Shown here piece by piece: positions 11,301-22,968 of a DNA stretch of 64,000 bases. The stretch is taken from assembly GCA_003008705.1 (NCBI GenBank), contig PDUO01000030.1, positions 392,982-456,981 of the forward strand. Direction: 5' to 3'. Under the pieces are notes generated by a model. It saw only the letters and a program-made list of their open reading frames with translations, searched no databases and was not told the DNA's origin. Source of the DNA: Pezicula radicicola (lineage: Eukaryota; Ascomycota; Leotiomycetes; Helotiales; Dermateaceae). Numbering within the stretch: the stretch's first letter is position 1; the number at the start of each line of letters is the position of its first letter. The position numbers and the translations under genes were made by a program.

Positions 11301-12106
11301 TGTGGAAGATTTGCTCGCTTAGTCTTTTGTCTTTTTGCCGTGTCGTCTGTGCTAGAGACCAGACCAATCGTTGCGTTTCAATTTATTTGGGAGATGGATA
11401 GGGTGGTAGACTTTGGGATTTATGAGTAGATGAAGTTGTATGAGTACAGATTTGTAGAATATGCAGCTTGAGGACCTTTATTTACATTTTTTCCACCAAC
11501 AGAGGGCCAAGGCCTCGTCGATATAGATAACAATCAATACGCGTATTTTCGTATGGCTACTTGACTAAACCGAAAATGTCGATACGCGTATTTCAGGATC
11601 CCACGATAGAACCCCTGTACCTCTCGTTACGAGCCGTTTACCCCTTTTCAAAACTGCCAAGACTAATACGCGTACTCGCTTCGGCAAAAGGGAATTTCTT
11701 TTGGGAATGCTTCTGTACGATGAATACGTAGGAATCAAAAGATGTGGATCTTTGTAGCATCTTACAAGGTGCAGCACAAGTCTTTGCAACTTGAAGTGAT
11801 GACAGGACTCAAATTTCTCTTGTAGCTAGCTCGCTTGGAATTATCTACAAATTAATCTCAAAGCATTGATCAAAACCAACCTCGAATTGTAAAGGTTAAC
11901 CCAACAGGGAATTAGTAAACAAATTCCGTTAACCCCTGATATGTGTGCTTCTAATCTAACATATTTGTTGATCAGAGCCTAATTGCTCCCCGCATTCAAA
12001 GTAATACCAGTATTTATCCAAGAGTTTTCGGCACTGTGAGGTCGTGGCAAGGCAAATGGCAAAACTCGTAGGACAGACATCCTCGAGCCTCTACTTGTCA
12101 AGGACG
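11301..12106. other. Divergent intergenic region, RTA1-like copy 1 / tannase
   Basis: No coding exon seen. It holds the repeated TACGCGTA palindromes listed separately and the promoter of the secreted esterase. Confidence 0.5.
11536..11675. promoter_or_regulatory. Cluster of TACGCGTA palindromes
   Basis: AATACGCGTATT at 11536-11547, ATACGCGTATT at 11582-11592 and AATACGCGTAC at 11665-11675, all 240-380 bp upstream of the RTA1-like start. The same 12-mer occurs upstream of RTA1-like copy 2 (16482). The core ACGCGT equals the MluI cell-cycle box bound by MBF/APSES-type factors; that it acts here is inference. Confidence 0.5.
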
Positions 12107-13942
12107 ATGACCATAAATACCGTGGCTTTTTTCCTCACTCTCACGATCTTTCTTTTCCTTACCGCTTCCTCGCCAACAGAAGGGCACAGACAATCAATCA
12201 TGAGCGCTTCACTCTTTAATATCCCGACAAGTACTTGCTCGGCAGCATCAATTCCATATCCAAATCTCTATGGCGCAGAATTCTTGTCACTGGAAGCCAA
12301 TCTAATCACCAACTTTTCTAGCTACATTCACCTTGGGCTTTATACCAACCATGGAGCTGTTAACGTCACAAACGTCAACTTCTGCAATGTCACGGTATCC
12401 TACACACATCCAGGTCAAAACGACACAATTAATGTTCAAGTCTGGCTACCACAAGACACTTGGAATGGACGTATGCAACACATCGGCGGTGCAGGTTGGC
12501 AAGCTGGGCTTCACTATGCTGGACTCCAGGGCATGAAAGCTGCAATCGGTGAAGGATATGCTACGCTCGGAACCGATGCTGGACTTGGCTCTGAAGTCAC
12601 ACCTGTCAATTGGGCACTCCTCAGTCCTGGAAATGTCAACATGTATTTACTTCAGGACCTAGTATCTACCTCGCTAAATGATGCTTCGATTATTGGAAAA
12701 GCTGTGGTAAACAGTTATTACGGCCAATATCCTCAATACTCATACTTCAGTGGTTGCTCCAAAGGTGGTCGTCAGGGACTAATGCTTGCTCAGCGATATC
12801 CAGAGGCCTACAACGGTATTGCTGCTTCTGCTCCAGCTATAAATTGGAACGAATTTCTTATGGGCGACTATTTTCCGACGTTGCTAATGAACGAGCTGGG
12901 AGATTATCCGGCTCCATGCGAATTTGATGCTATTACTGCAGCTGCTATTTCTGCTTGTGATGGTAATGATGGGGTCGTCGATGGAGTTATCTCGGATCCA
13001 GAATCCTGTGACTTTGATCCTCAGAGTCTAGTCGGTACAGCCATTAACTGCACAGATACTAGCTTGGTAACCGAGATATCATCTACCGCAGCGCTTATAG
13101 CTCAAGCAGCTTGTACGTCTATCCCTATCTGAATCAACTTTCCTTGTACTCATTCTTCCTTAAAATTCAAAGCTGCTATTTTTCATTCCCTTGCTGTTTA
13201 TATGCTAACAGGATTTCCATTGTCAGGGGCTGGTGCCAGAAAAACCGACGGCTCATTTCTATGGTACGGTATCGAAAAAGGATCGGCATTGACACCAGAT
13301 ATCTCGACTGGAGGTTCATCAATTGCCGCAACCACATGTTCGTCCAATGGCACTTGTACAAGTGCACCCATAGAACTTTCAACCGACTGGATAAAATTAT
13401 TTATTCTTAAGAACGCAACCGCCGACATCTCGAATCTGACACGTCAAGAATATGAGCGTCTCTTCCATGCTTCTGTACAACAATATGGTTCTCTAGATAC
13501 AAATGATGTTGATTTAACTGTATTTCGTGATCGAGGTGGAAAGATGATAACTTATCATGGCTTAGTAAGTGTCTATATATACAATATAATTTGGAAAACT
13601 ACTTATGTAAAATAGGCCGATCTAGTCATTCCTCCTCTCGGATCAAAACGCTATTACGATGCCGTCACAGCAGCAGATGAGACGGTGCACGACTACTATC
13701 GATTATTCTTCGCACCTGGTCTTGATCACTGTCTCGGAGGGGCTGGAGCATATCCAGCTGGGACTTTTGATGCTATGCGGAATTGGGTTGAGAATGGTAC
13801 TGCACCTGATACTTTGAATGCTACTAGTTTGACGGATTCTGAGGGGAATACTATTACTCGACCTCTGTGTGCTTATCCTAAGAAGCAGTATTATAATGGG
13901 ACTGGTGATTCGAGTACTGGAGAAGGATTTTATTGCGCGTAG
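12107..13942 (+). CDS. Secreted tannase / feruloyl esterase family protein
   Basis: Exons 12107-13112, 13227-13564 and 13616-13942 give 556 aa. The ATG at 12107 opens a clear signal peptide (TVAFFLTLTIFLFLTASS). The nucleophile motif GCSKGGRQG, a CDGNDGVVDGVISDP calcium-site loop and a late 'FFAPGLDHCLGG' histidine segment are the tannase-family hallmarks, with many Cys and N-glycosylation sites. Members hydrolyse ester bonds of gallotannins or feruloylated plant cell-wall polysaccharides outside the cell. The frame runs across both introns with consensus sites (GTACGT...GTCAG, GTAAGT...AATAG). Tannase versus feruloyl esterase cannot be settled by eye. Confidence 0.92.
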
Positions 13943-15005
13943 TTTTAATTTGTTATTTTTGTTTTGTTGATGTTAATTTTTGTTTTGTCGATGTTAATTT
14001 TTGTTTTGCTCAGATTACTTCTAGCCTTGTTTCTTTTATTTTGGAGATTATCTGAGCTTATAATTGCTGATAAATTTGAAAGGGTTCTACTAATTCTAGG
14101 TCATTTCCCTGTTAATTTCTATACTAGCACTATTGTATTTAGCCTCTGCTATATAAACACCACTAAAATTACTAGCCTCGTTCCTTAACCGGGTTAATAA
14201 ATGCTATTAGTCAAATTAAGTAAATTACTGAATTCAAATAAGTGATAAAATAAGCGAGAAACTATAGTTAGGTACGTAACAATGTCTACATTCTATAGAA
14301 TTTTTTTCTAGTTTCTACCGACTAGACACTTAAAACCAAGGAGGGGTAGAGTCTATCTTAGCTATAAACAAGGCAGTATCACATAATGCTAGCATGGGAA
14401 TCAACGAAAAAAATGACCTGGAGTTCAAAGATCCTATTTGAAAAGATGTCTGCTCGCTTTGCAAATATGCTTCACTGAGATGGACTTTCGCTACTCAGCA
14501 AAGAATCTGGCGTGATCTCGGCTTAGTCAAAAACAATGAATTTCTACTATCACCGTTGCAGTTCGGAGAGTCTGTCGACTGCTCGTTAATGAATGGAAAG
14601 GCAAAGTGTCTCCCTATCCTTAAATGTTGAAGCCAATCATTTTTCGGTTTGTCAAGCAATTTTTATTAGCATCTTAGGACCTCAAAGCCTTCAAAAACAA
14701 GCACTTTGTTGATTCGGAATTTGAAAAGTCTTACTGCTCCAGTGTTCACGAAAACTGCAAGCTGCCCTGAGATCCATGAGAGTTATTTTTTGAAAGTATT
14801 TTGGTCAAACTTCATTGACTCTGGAAATTTCTATATACACAATGAAAACCTGTCACAAGTCTATCCGAGTCCCCAAACCTTTACCCACAATTGCTATAAC
14901 CCCTCGAACGCCTCTTGAACCAGCAAGTTATAAAGCAAAATGCACCCCAAACACAAAATGAAATCCTGTCTCCTACAAATCTGGTCTACTACCAAAAGTA
15001 TCCAA
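13943..15005. other. Intergenic, no gene seen
   Basis: Convergent 3' ends. The first 70 bp repeat TTTTTGTTTTG-(T/C)TGATGTTAAT three times. The rest is AT-rich, without a supported exon. Confidence 0.5.
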
Positions 15006-16013
15006 TTAAACATCGCTAAGTTTATATCCAGGTGTCATGTTAAGCAGTCCATCAGAGCTTTGAGCTCGAAGCAGAAGTCCAATCTCGCTGGGGTGCTTGA
15101 AGTTCATCCAAAGCATAACAAGAAGCATCAAAAGAGCGTCGAATAGATACATGAAATATTCATGACGAATGATACTTCCATCACTGCCTTGCAGGTACTC
15201 AATAGCACGGTAGATGGATCGGATCAAGACGAGAAAGCTCACGAGGTAGAGCGTGTTGAGATAGCTCGTCCATCTGATTTCAGGTTGTAAGGATCGTGGC
15301 GTTGGGGACCTGATCATGCGCATATGGAAGACTGCTGAAACAACCATGAAGAAGCCGAAGAAGGCGATTTGAAGGAAGAGACCGCCGATAATTGCTTTCT
15401 CGGCAAGGTTCATCATATTTGCGTTGCTAGAAAAAGCGGCCATCATACTACCGGCTATAAGCAGACGCAGGTCAGTACACGAGAAAGAATTTTATGTCCA
15501 GGGGGTGAAGAACTTACCACCTGATTGGATCATGAATGAGAAAACGTCTCCAAACACAAATAATTTTGTGAGTTTGGTCCGTCGGATTATCGAATGTGAT
15601 TCACCATCCGTGAGAAGGATAATCCTGCCCAAAATCATGTAGATTGATGCCGCGAAAAGTGCTGGTGCAACTAAAAGAAGAACGTTTTGGACAACATATG
15701 GCATTATTGTCCAAGAGCCGGCCTCCTGCGAGGCTGATACTGCGCGAGCTGCATATCCGAGGCACTCAACTAATTGAAAAGCAGTATTAGTCTCTGCAAC
15801 TTAAAATCCAAGGAACATATCCAAGAGGTGATACTTACAAAGTCCTCCAATTGTAAACGAAAGCATATACCAAGTTTTTGTCTTGCTTAATTGGAACCCA
15901 TGATACATGGTTGTGGCGAAGAAAAGAAGATCAAAAATGATTGCTGCTGGTTTCGATGGCGCGTAACGATAAAGTGCAAAAGCCGCTGTTTCATAATCGG
16001 GTTGAGAAACCAT
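15006..16013 (-). CDS. RTA1-like membrane protein (copy 2)
   Basis: Exons 16013-15839, 15769-15518 and 15454-15006 (GTAAGT donors; ATTAG and TATAG acceptors) encode 291 aa. Family marks repeat those of copy 1: YAPSKPAAIIFDLLFF, GGLFECLGYAAR across the first junction, LAPALFAASIYMILGRII, TKLFVFGDVFSFMIQSGAG across the second, and 'RSIYRAIEYLQGSDGSIIRHEYFMYLFDALLM'. Seven membrane helices are expected. It is closer to copy 1 in sequence than to copy 3, has one more intron than copy 1, and is divergent from the sterol glucosyltransferase gene. The ATG at 16013 is used because the upstream open frame has no membrane or family match. Confidence 0.9.
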
Positions 16014-16653
16014 TTTCAGAGTGTTCTGCTGAGGGTTGGTCAAAAGACAAATTCTACTAGCGCAATTGCTGTCTTGTAAAGGAATGGGAAGGCAAGAGAA
16101 TGTGGATGGTAAAGAGAATGTGAATATCCGACACACAAAGAAGGACTAAACGATGGAAGAAAATGTAGATGATCTGAAGATATGAATAAGTATTTGAAAT
16201 TGGCCATTTATATTTACTTATATAGTTAGATGTTGAAGCCCGATGCAGAGTATCAATAAACCATACAGAATACGCTGAATACGCGGTTTGCGTATCTTCG
16301 TATTGCCAATAATAAAGCACTATTCAAACTTCCACAGCCCCCTTATGCTGCAGCATACGAAATAGCCGCTCTTTTTAGCACATCACCTTACTCATTTTAA
16401 CACACCCACTAGCGAAAACATCATTGGATGTCACTCAGTTCAATGGATTCGCCCTAGTGGTCCGTCCACTACAGCTTATCTAATACGCGTATTTCAATCA
16501 ACTTTGTCTTCCCGACGTTAGATCAACAAATAGCCGAATATGCTCCTGTTCCATATTGTCTTGACACGGATTTCCTTATCATGCAGTCCCAAGTCTGGGG
16601 TAGATATCTTTTCCTGACGTATTTGCAAAATTTCCTTCTCTACCTCATCTAAC
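16014..16653. promoter_or_regulatory. Divergent promoter, RTA1-like copy 2 / sterol glucosyltransferase
   Basis: A perfect AATACGCGTATT lies at 16482-16493, identical to the site upstream of RTA1-like copy 1. Looser relatives (AATACGC, GCGTATC, CGTATT) cluster at 16268-16310. No coding exon is seen. Confidence 0.5.
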
Positions 16654-19600
16654 ATGTACGATACTAAGGTTTTGGAGGACGATGAATCGCATTTCTCGGA
16701 AGACAGAAAGATTGCTAAAGAACTACTCGAAGAGGGCACTGAGATAACAGGTAAACTACTAGCGTTTGGTAATAAATTACTAGTCGTTCTAAATGTACTA
16801 ACTGCTACGCTCCGCAGAAAATGGCCGTGTCAATGTCGACCTCGACTCTAGACTTAGTAGGGCGCTCTCGAAACTCATTCCCAAGTCAGAATTCGAATAT
16901 GAAAGACCAGAAACTCCTCCACCACAATACGAAGATCTCAGACCAACAAAAGTAATCAAGCTGAACATCGTCATACAAGTAGTTGGAAGCCGAGGAGATG
17001 TGCAGCCCTTTATAGCAGTTGGCAATGAACTCCAGAAACATGGACATCGGGTTCGTCTTGCAACACACGGTGTCTTCCAAGACTTTGTACAGAAATCAGG
17101 CCTTGAGTTTTATCCGATTGGTGGTGATCCAACAGAGTTGATGGCATATATGGTCAAGAACCCTGGTTTGATACCTAGCATGAAAAGCTTGCGCGCCGGT
17201 GATATCCAGACGAAGAGAAAGATGATAACAGAGATGCTTGTTGGGTGTTGGAAATCTTGTATCGACGCTGATTTAACGACTGGAATTCCCTTTACTGCAG
17301 ATGCTATCATCGCTAATCCTCCGAGCTTTGCACATGTACATTGTGCGCAAGCACTTGGCTGTCCAGTAAGTACGAAACCCCAGAGATAAGTTCCTGTAAT
17401 TTGACGCAGAAAACCCATAGAAAGCACTTTAACTATAGTCGTAGATTTGGAACTAGCTTATACCACTACTTAGAATTTGACGAAGCGGTTCATACTGATA
17501 CGAAACTTATTAGGTCCATATGATGTTTACAATGCCATGGTCAAGCACGCGAGCATTTCCACATCCGTTAGCAAATCTAAGATCATCAAATGCAAACACG
17601 GACCTACGTAGTGGAAATTCAAATTACCTCTCATATATGATTTTCGAATGGCTGGCCTGGCAAGGGTGAGTAGTTTGCTGAGAAATTCAAGCAGAATGGA
17701 TTTTCTGACTATGGTACACAGTCTCGGAGACATAATCAACAAGTGGAGGAAAGAGATGGATCTGGAGCCTGTTCCAATTACTGAAGGACCATTACTTGCA
17801 GAGACCATGAAGATACCCTTTACATATTGTTGGTCGCCTGCCCTCGTCCCTAAGCCACTGGATTGGCCCTCGCATATAGGTCAGTTTACTATCAGCGTAT
17901 TTTCAGCACGCTCTAACAAGGGGAATAATAGACGTTTGTGGTTTCTTTTTTAGAGATTCGCCGGCATATAACCCACCTCAAGACCTCGATACCTTTCTCC
18001 GCAGTGGTTCTATGCCAGTATACATTGGATTCGGAAGTATCGTAATCGATGACCCCGAGAAGCTCACAACCATGATTCTAGAAGCTGTTCAACAAACAGG
18101 TGTCCGCGCGATTATCTCCCGTGGATGGAGTAAGCTTGGCGGGTCAAGAGAGAGCGACTCGAACGTCTTTTTTCTTGGAGACTGCCCGCATGAGTGGCTT
18201 TTTCAACATGTCGCAGCAGTGATCCATCACGGAGGTGCCGGTACGACAGCTTGTGGCCTACTGAATGCAAGACCGACTACTATTGTGCCATTTTTTGGAG
18301 AGTGAGTCTTGCGTAAACGTTTAATTATGGTCGTTGCTGATGAAATCATTCAAGTCAGCCATTTTGGGGCAATATGGTAGCTGCAGCAGGAGCAGGACCT
18401 TCTCCAATTCCGTACAAAGTATTAAGTAGAGAAAAGATCGCCGAGGCTATTGCATTCTGCCTGACTCCCGGAGCCTCCACTGCAGCTCACGAGATTGCTG
18501 CCAAAATGCGAGCAGAAAACGGTGTGAAAACAGCTGTCGATTCTTTCCATAGAAATCTCCCTTTAAATCGACTTCAATGCGATATCTTACCAGATCAACC
18601 GGCCACTTGGGTTTACAAGAAAGGGAAGAAGCCTATCAAGATCTCAAGGATGGCCGCCGAGATCTTAACTCAGCATTTGAAAGTTGATCGTAAGAACTTG
18701 AAATAGTAAGTAAACGGAACTAACAATACTATCTACACTAAATTTTGTTATTAACCTTTCTGACATATCTATCAATGTTTCTAGTTATGAAACTAATCCC
18801 ATTGTCATCGAAACTCGCAGATGGGATCCCGTAACCGCCTCGACATCTGCCGCGCTTGGGACAGGTATCGATATGTCTAATGCAATGACTGGGATAGTCA
18901 CAAGGCCACATGACGAGTATGTTAAAGCTAAGGCACTGAACGCACAACATTCCAACCGGCCAATTTCGAATGCGAGCAATGACAATACCACCAACTCTGA
19001 AATGCGAGCAGACAGCATGGAAGTGAAATCCAAATCTTCTAGCGATAGCTATGGGCATGATCGCCAACTTCTGAATAACTCTACGACCAACTCATCTTCT
19101 GGGAAAAGTGGTACACAGGTTGCGGGACGGATGGCAGCTGCTTCAGCCAAAAGTCTAGGTAATGTTATAGGATATCAAACAAAAGGCATTTTCGTAGACG
19201 TACCCCTCGCAGTCACGGACGGCTTACACGCACTTCCCAAACTTTACGGCAGCGAAGTTCGCGAACGGGAGAAGATTACAAATTGGAAGACCGGTACTGC
19301 AGTTGCTGGGAAGTCGTTTGTCTTTGGGCTTGCAGGGGGTATGGCTGATATTTTTGTTGAGCCTTACAAGGGTGGGAAGAAAGAGGGTGCTGTTGGAGTT
19401 ATGAAAGGCATAGGGAAAGGATCTTTGGGATTTTTGGCTAAAAGTGGTGCTGGTAAGTCTGATCACTTTTTTCTCTCCTATTGTTGATCAAATGTGGCTA
19501 ATATTTTGTGCTGTTTAGCCGGATTGGGATTGGTTGCATATACTGGACAAGGTGTTTACAAAAGTGTTCATGCTGCATATCATGCAAAGACGAAAACTCT

Positions 19601-19730
19601 TATCATTGAGCGAAAACAGCAAGAGGCTGAGTATATGCTTAAGCATGCGACACGGGGGCAGTTTAGCGATGAAGATATTATCAAGAAGTTTAATCAGTTG
19701 AGAACAGGGATTGATGATAATTATATGTAG
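16654..19730 (+). CDS. UDP-glucose:sterol glucosyltransferase-like protein (GT1, no PH/GRAM)
   Basis: Eight exons: 16654-16750, 16818-17365, 17514-17665, 17722-17879, 17932-18301, 18355-18705, 18785-19452 and 19519-19730; all phases agree, giving 851 aa. The GT core starts at '[20 protein letters not shown]' and includes [18 protein letters not shown], the sugar-nucleotide loop [12 protein letters not shown] and [12 protein letters not shown]. These are hallmarks of sterol 3-beta-glucosyltransferases (Ugt51/Atg26 type), which make steryl glucosides on membranes. The PH and GRAM domains of full-length Atg26 are absent. The extra 250-residue C-terminus is Ser/Asn-rich then Gly/Ala-rich ([14 protein letters not shown]..., [20 protein letters not shown]), as in many filamentous-fungal paralogues. 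Confidence 0.9.
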
Positions 19731-20410
19731 TCTAGTATACTTTAAGCAAACAAGCTTTGGATCAGATACCGAAATCGAGTTACTCAAATCAGATAAGTAA
19801 TATGTGACTATAGTCAAGTAGCGCTGCCTGCATTACGTAGAGGGGTTTTCGGTTTATATATATTTGTTCTTTGCCATGGCCCATATTGTTATTTCCTTTT
19901 CCTTCATTTTTCTAGATGTTATTAGTGCGGGTTTAATGAATTTTTGTGAACTATTTTAGGAGCTGAAAGCTATGGATTTAAGACTATGGGAAGAGGGTAA
20001 AAGGCATAATTGCCAAGGAAATCCTTTGTAAAAAATTTCTGAATCCTCCTTATTTTAGGCTGACAATTTTCGCTAACGAAAGGTAATCGCGTAGCAAATT
20101 AGGGGGGAGAGTCGGTGATGAAATCGGCTTAGCGCCTCGCTTCGAACTTGTAGAAGTTTAGCAACAACCTCCCTATATCTTGTTTGGCACCCATTATGTC
20201 ACAACAACTTTCTGTGCACTCATTCAAATCCAGTAGAGGTAGACCAAATTACAGCTACATACTATATTTTTCTGAATGAACAAAACACCCACCCACGCAG
20301 TGCACATCTAACTTGATGCGAAAATTCAAGGGGTTAAAATCTGGTATCAAATACAACTACACGAAGTTAAACGGCAGGAACTATAGGCTATTTATAGAAT
20401 ATTAAAAACT
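19731..20410. other. Intergenic, no gene seen
   Basis: A 680-bp AT-rich gap between the convergent 3' ends of the glucosyltransferase and the Zn2Cys6 gene. Confidence 0.5.
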
Positions 20411-22256
20411 TCATCGTACCTCAAAAGCTGCAATGGCCCAATCAGTAGCACTTTCCAAGCTCTTAGTGAATGTCGACTCGCCTACTTTTCTGTACGTCAA
20501 ATCCACATCCTGAACAACATCTTCTCGTCGAAAGAGCCAGTCTTCTGATCCGTCGATGGGTTCCATCATGTATGTAATAGAAGAGCACTTTCGTCCTTGG
20601 TTCTGGATATCACGTTCATTACGGATCGTCACATCAACAACTCGATCCTGATCAGCGGGCATAAAAGTGTCTCTTGCCATAACCGGATCAGCCGAAGATG
20701 CTATAAAATCATTGAGCCCAGCCTCCTCTATCTCTACCACACGTCTAGCGGCATATTGCAGGATCCTGGCATCCCAGAGTCCTTCTCGGCGTGGGATATT
20801 TGAAGAGAGAAGTGAAAGTGCTTCCCGCCGTACTTTGCCATTGCGACATGAAATAGCCGTGAAATAAAGAGGTGCAATGACGCCCATTTCGAAGGTGAAT
20901 GAGAACGATCCCTTAGTTGAAGATCCTGGAAGCGAGCATATACAAGAGTTGAACCCGCCTGTCAAAGACGACGCAAGGACAATGATCGAGGCGAACTCTT
21001 GTATCTTGTCATCAAATTTTGTTCCTTTTAGTGAAACACAAGCTGAGAGCCAGATGATTCCAGTAAGGTAGAACATCCGAAGCAGGGTAGAGCCGTTGAA
21101 GAATTGTGCATCCGCTGTAGCTCCTCTCTGAGCCATGAAAGATTCGAAAGACTTTGACCACTTTTCATACTGAGCACCGAGCCGTCCTTGCGTTATGTAA
21201 AGGGTATTTTCAATATTATTGTCGTCCTCAGCCGAGGAAGGAGAATAGAGATACTTAAGACTAAAATTAATAAAGCGCAAACATAGGCCGTTAAGACAGT
21301 CCAAAGACGATCTTGCCTCCTGAAGACTAGAGAACGGTTTGTTGAGCTCAAGTAAGTCTGAAGAAATCTCGATCTCATCCAAAGAAGCAGCCGATCGACC
21401 ACACAATGTCCACTGTATACGCAAACGATAGAAAATTCCCTCTAGCTTGCGGGCAATGGTGTCTGAACTTGAGTATACACGGGGAGGATTTTTGGCCATC
21501 TTGAGCTTTGCGTTATTATGGTAAACATTCAAAATGGTTATCCCCCCTTGAAGATGTAGAATGGCATGCTCAATACTGCCTCGTAGAAACTCTAAGCAGA
21601 TGAGAAGAACGCAACACATCAATGTCACCTCTGTTGTTACTCCATTGGCGGAAATATGTTCCCTGAAATGCCGAATAGATTTGTTGTACTGTTCCAGCTC
21701 AAAACGTCGACTTTCCTCTAGCTTATCAGCACTTTCTAAACGACCGTCCACTGATTCAAGCCGTGCATGAACAACAGCCACGGCAATCATGGCATGTTGA
21801 ATGGCCGGTTCGTATTGGCCAACCCGAGGTAGTAATTCATTCCAGAAATCAGAATCAAAGCATCCCGAGATGACTGGGGCTGTGTGATGGTAAAAAAAGG
21901 CCAAAAGTCGATGCTCTCGTTCCGTACCAGAAAAGTCAATAAAAGGATTATGAAAAGAAACGGGAGGGACTCGCAAAGGCTGTATTGTGGGTTGAGCGTT
22001 CTTGATGGTATAGCCGTCACATTTTCGGCCTGTACTTATACATTTTAAGCACGCCGGCTTACCCTCATCACACTTAATACGTCTGATTCTATCCATCAAG
22101 TCAGTCTGTTTGTCACTTGCAAAATATGTTACGATATCCAACTCACTTGCATGTGATGCATCCATTCTTAGATTTCGGAGTTCCTTTTCGAAATTTCTTA
22201 GCAGGCGCTGTGCTCATCTTTAGCCCGTTGAGATCGCCGTCAGAGCCACCGACCAT
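20411..22256 (-). CDS. Zn2Cys6 transcription factor, fungal_trans_2-like
   Basis: Exons 22256-22147 and 22088-20411 (intron GTGAGT...GATAG) encode 595 aa. The zinc cluster spans the junction: NGCITCK then IRRIKCDEGKPACLKC, ligands C33, C36, C43, C50, C53 and C60. The ATG at 22256 is the first after an in-frame stop; an alternative ATG at 22217 would shorten it by 13 residues. The long middle region matches the DUF3468/fungal_trans_2 style, with 'EREHRLLAFFYHHTAPVISG' and 'AIQHAMIAVAVVHARLES'. It is nuclear. It is divergent from RTA1-like copy 3 and its promoter holds a CGG/CCG palindrome, which makes that transporter-like gene the obvious candidate target. Confidence 0.88.
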
Positions 22257-22469
22257 GATGCCCGTGCGTCTTCCAACTTTGAATACGAACAGACCAACGG
22301 CAGGTCCAGGGCATTAATTGCGTTGTTGTTGTTGAGTGTCTTCGATGTCGATGGGAGAAATAAGACGAGCTGCTGAAGAGATGACATTTGTCTGGGGGTG
22401 AGCGGGGGAATTGGTTAGAATAAGAATAAGCGAGCTTACAATGGTATTATTTCTGTGATTGGTCTGTTC

Positions 22470-22494
22470 GTGTTCGGAACCGGGCTCCGAACAC
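22470..22494. promoter_or_regulatory. CGG...CCG palindrome, candidate Zn2Cys6 operator
   Basis: A perfect 9-bp inverted repeat, GTGTTCGGA and TCCGAACAC, flanks a 7-bp spacer (ACCGGGC). CGG triplets in inverted orientation are the classic half-sites of Zn2Cys6 dimers. It lies between the divergent regulator (start 22256) and RTA1-like copy 3 (start 22969). Confidence 0.5.
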
Positions 22495-22513
22495 GCCTAC
22501 CCTATTCCTATTC

Positions 22514-22809
22514 GGCTCCTGATACATGTACGGTGCTGAAAATGATATTTGATATAGGCCATGCGGATTCTGCCGGAGTCGTGACTTTAAAGTACCTAAC
22601 ACTCCCAGTTTAAGGAACTCACATTATTTCGCTCTCTTCGAATGACTCACTTGATTTGAGTAGCTTACTTGGTTTGAGTAAACTAGTTGGCTTGAGTAAC
22701 CAATTTGATTTAGGTATCTAACTTACCTTCAAGCGGTGAGCTCGACGAGGCGTGTACGTCCATGGCCGCATTGAATATTAATAACAGCACCGTACACGTA
22801 TCAGAAGCC
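22514..22809. repeat. 25-bp inverted repeats flanking a minisatellite
   Basis: GGCTCCTGATACATGTACGG (continuing TGCTG) at 22514-22538 matches the reverse complement of 22785-22809 with two mismatches. The 246 bp between the arms hold the 18-bp tandem repeat. This may be a small MITE-like insertion; I could not identify clear target-site duplications. Confidence 0.5.
22645..22716. repeat. 18-bp minisatellite, 4 copies
   Basis: Four 18-bp units of the form ACTCACTTGATTTGAGTA, diverging progressively. Related degenerate units appear at about 24119-24180, 24260-24310 and 27885-27960, so the motif is dispersed in this region. Confidence 0.65.
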
Positions 22810-22968
22810 TCATATTCAATCGAGTATCCTTGTCTGTAGAACATTTCTGGCTTCTGAAACTATAGAGGCTGTCTCATTAGTCTCTACCTATTTCTATGCT
22901 GTTTAGTGTCTTTTATTCTGAGCAGAATTTTCTGGACCACCTTCTCAAATCATCGTTCTCTTCTCACT

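Noticed and set aside
13176..13428. Minus-strand frames of 68 and 76 codons
   Set aside because: Antisense to tannase exon 2; shadows.
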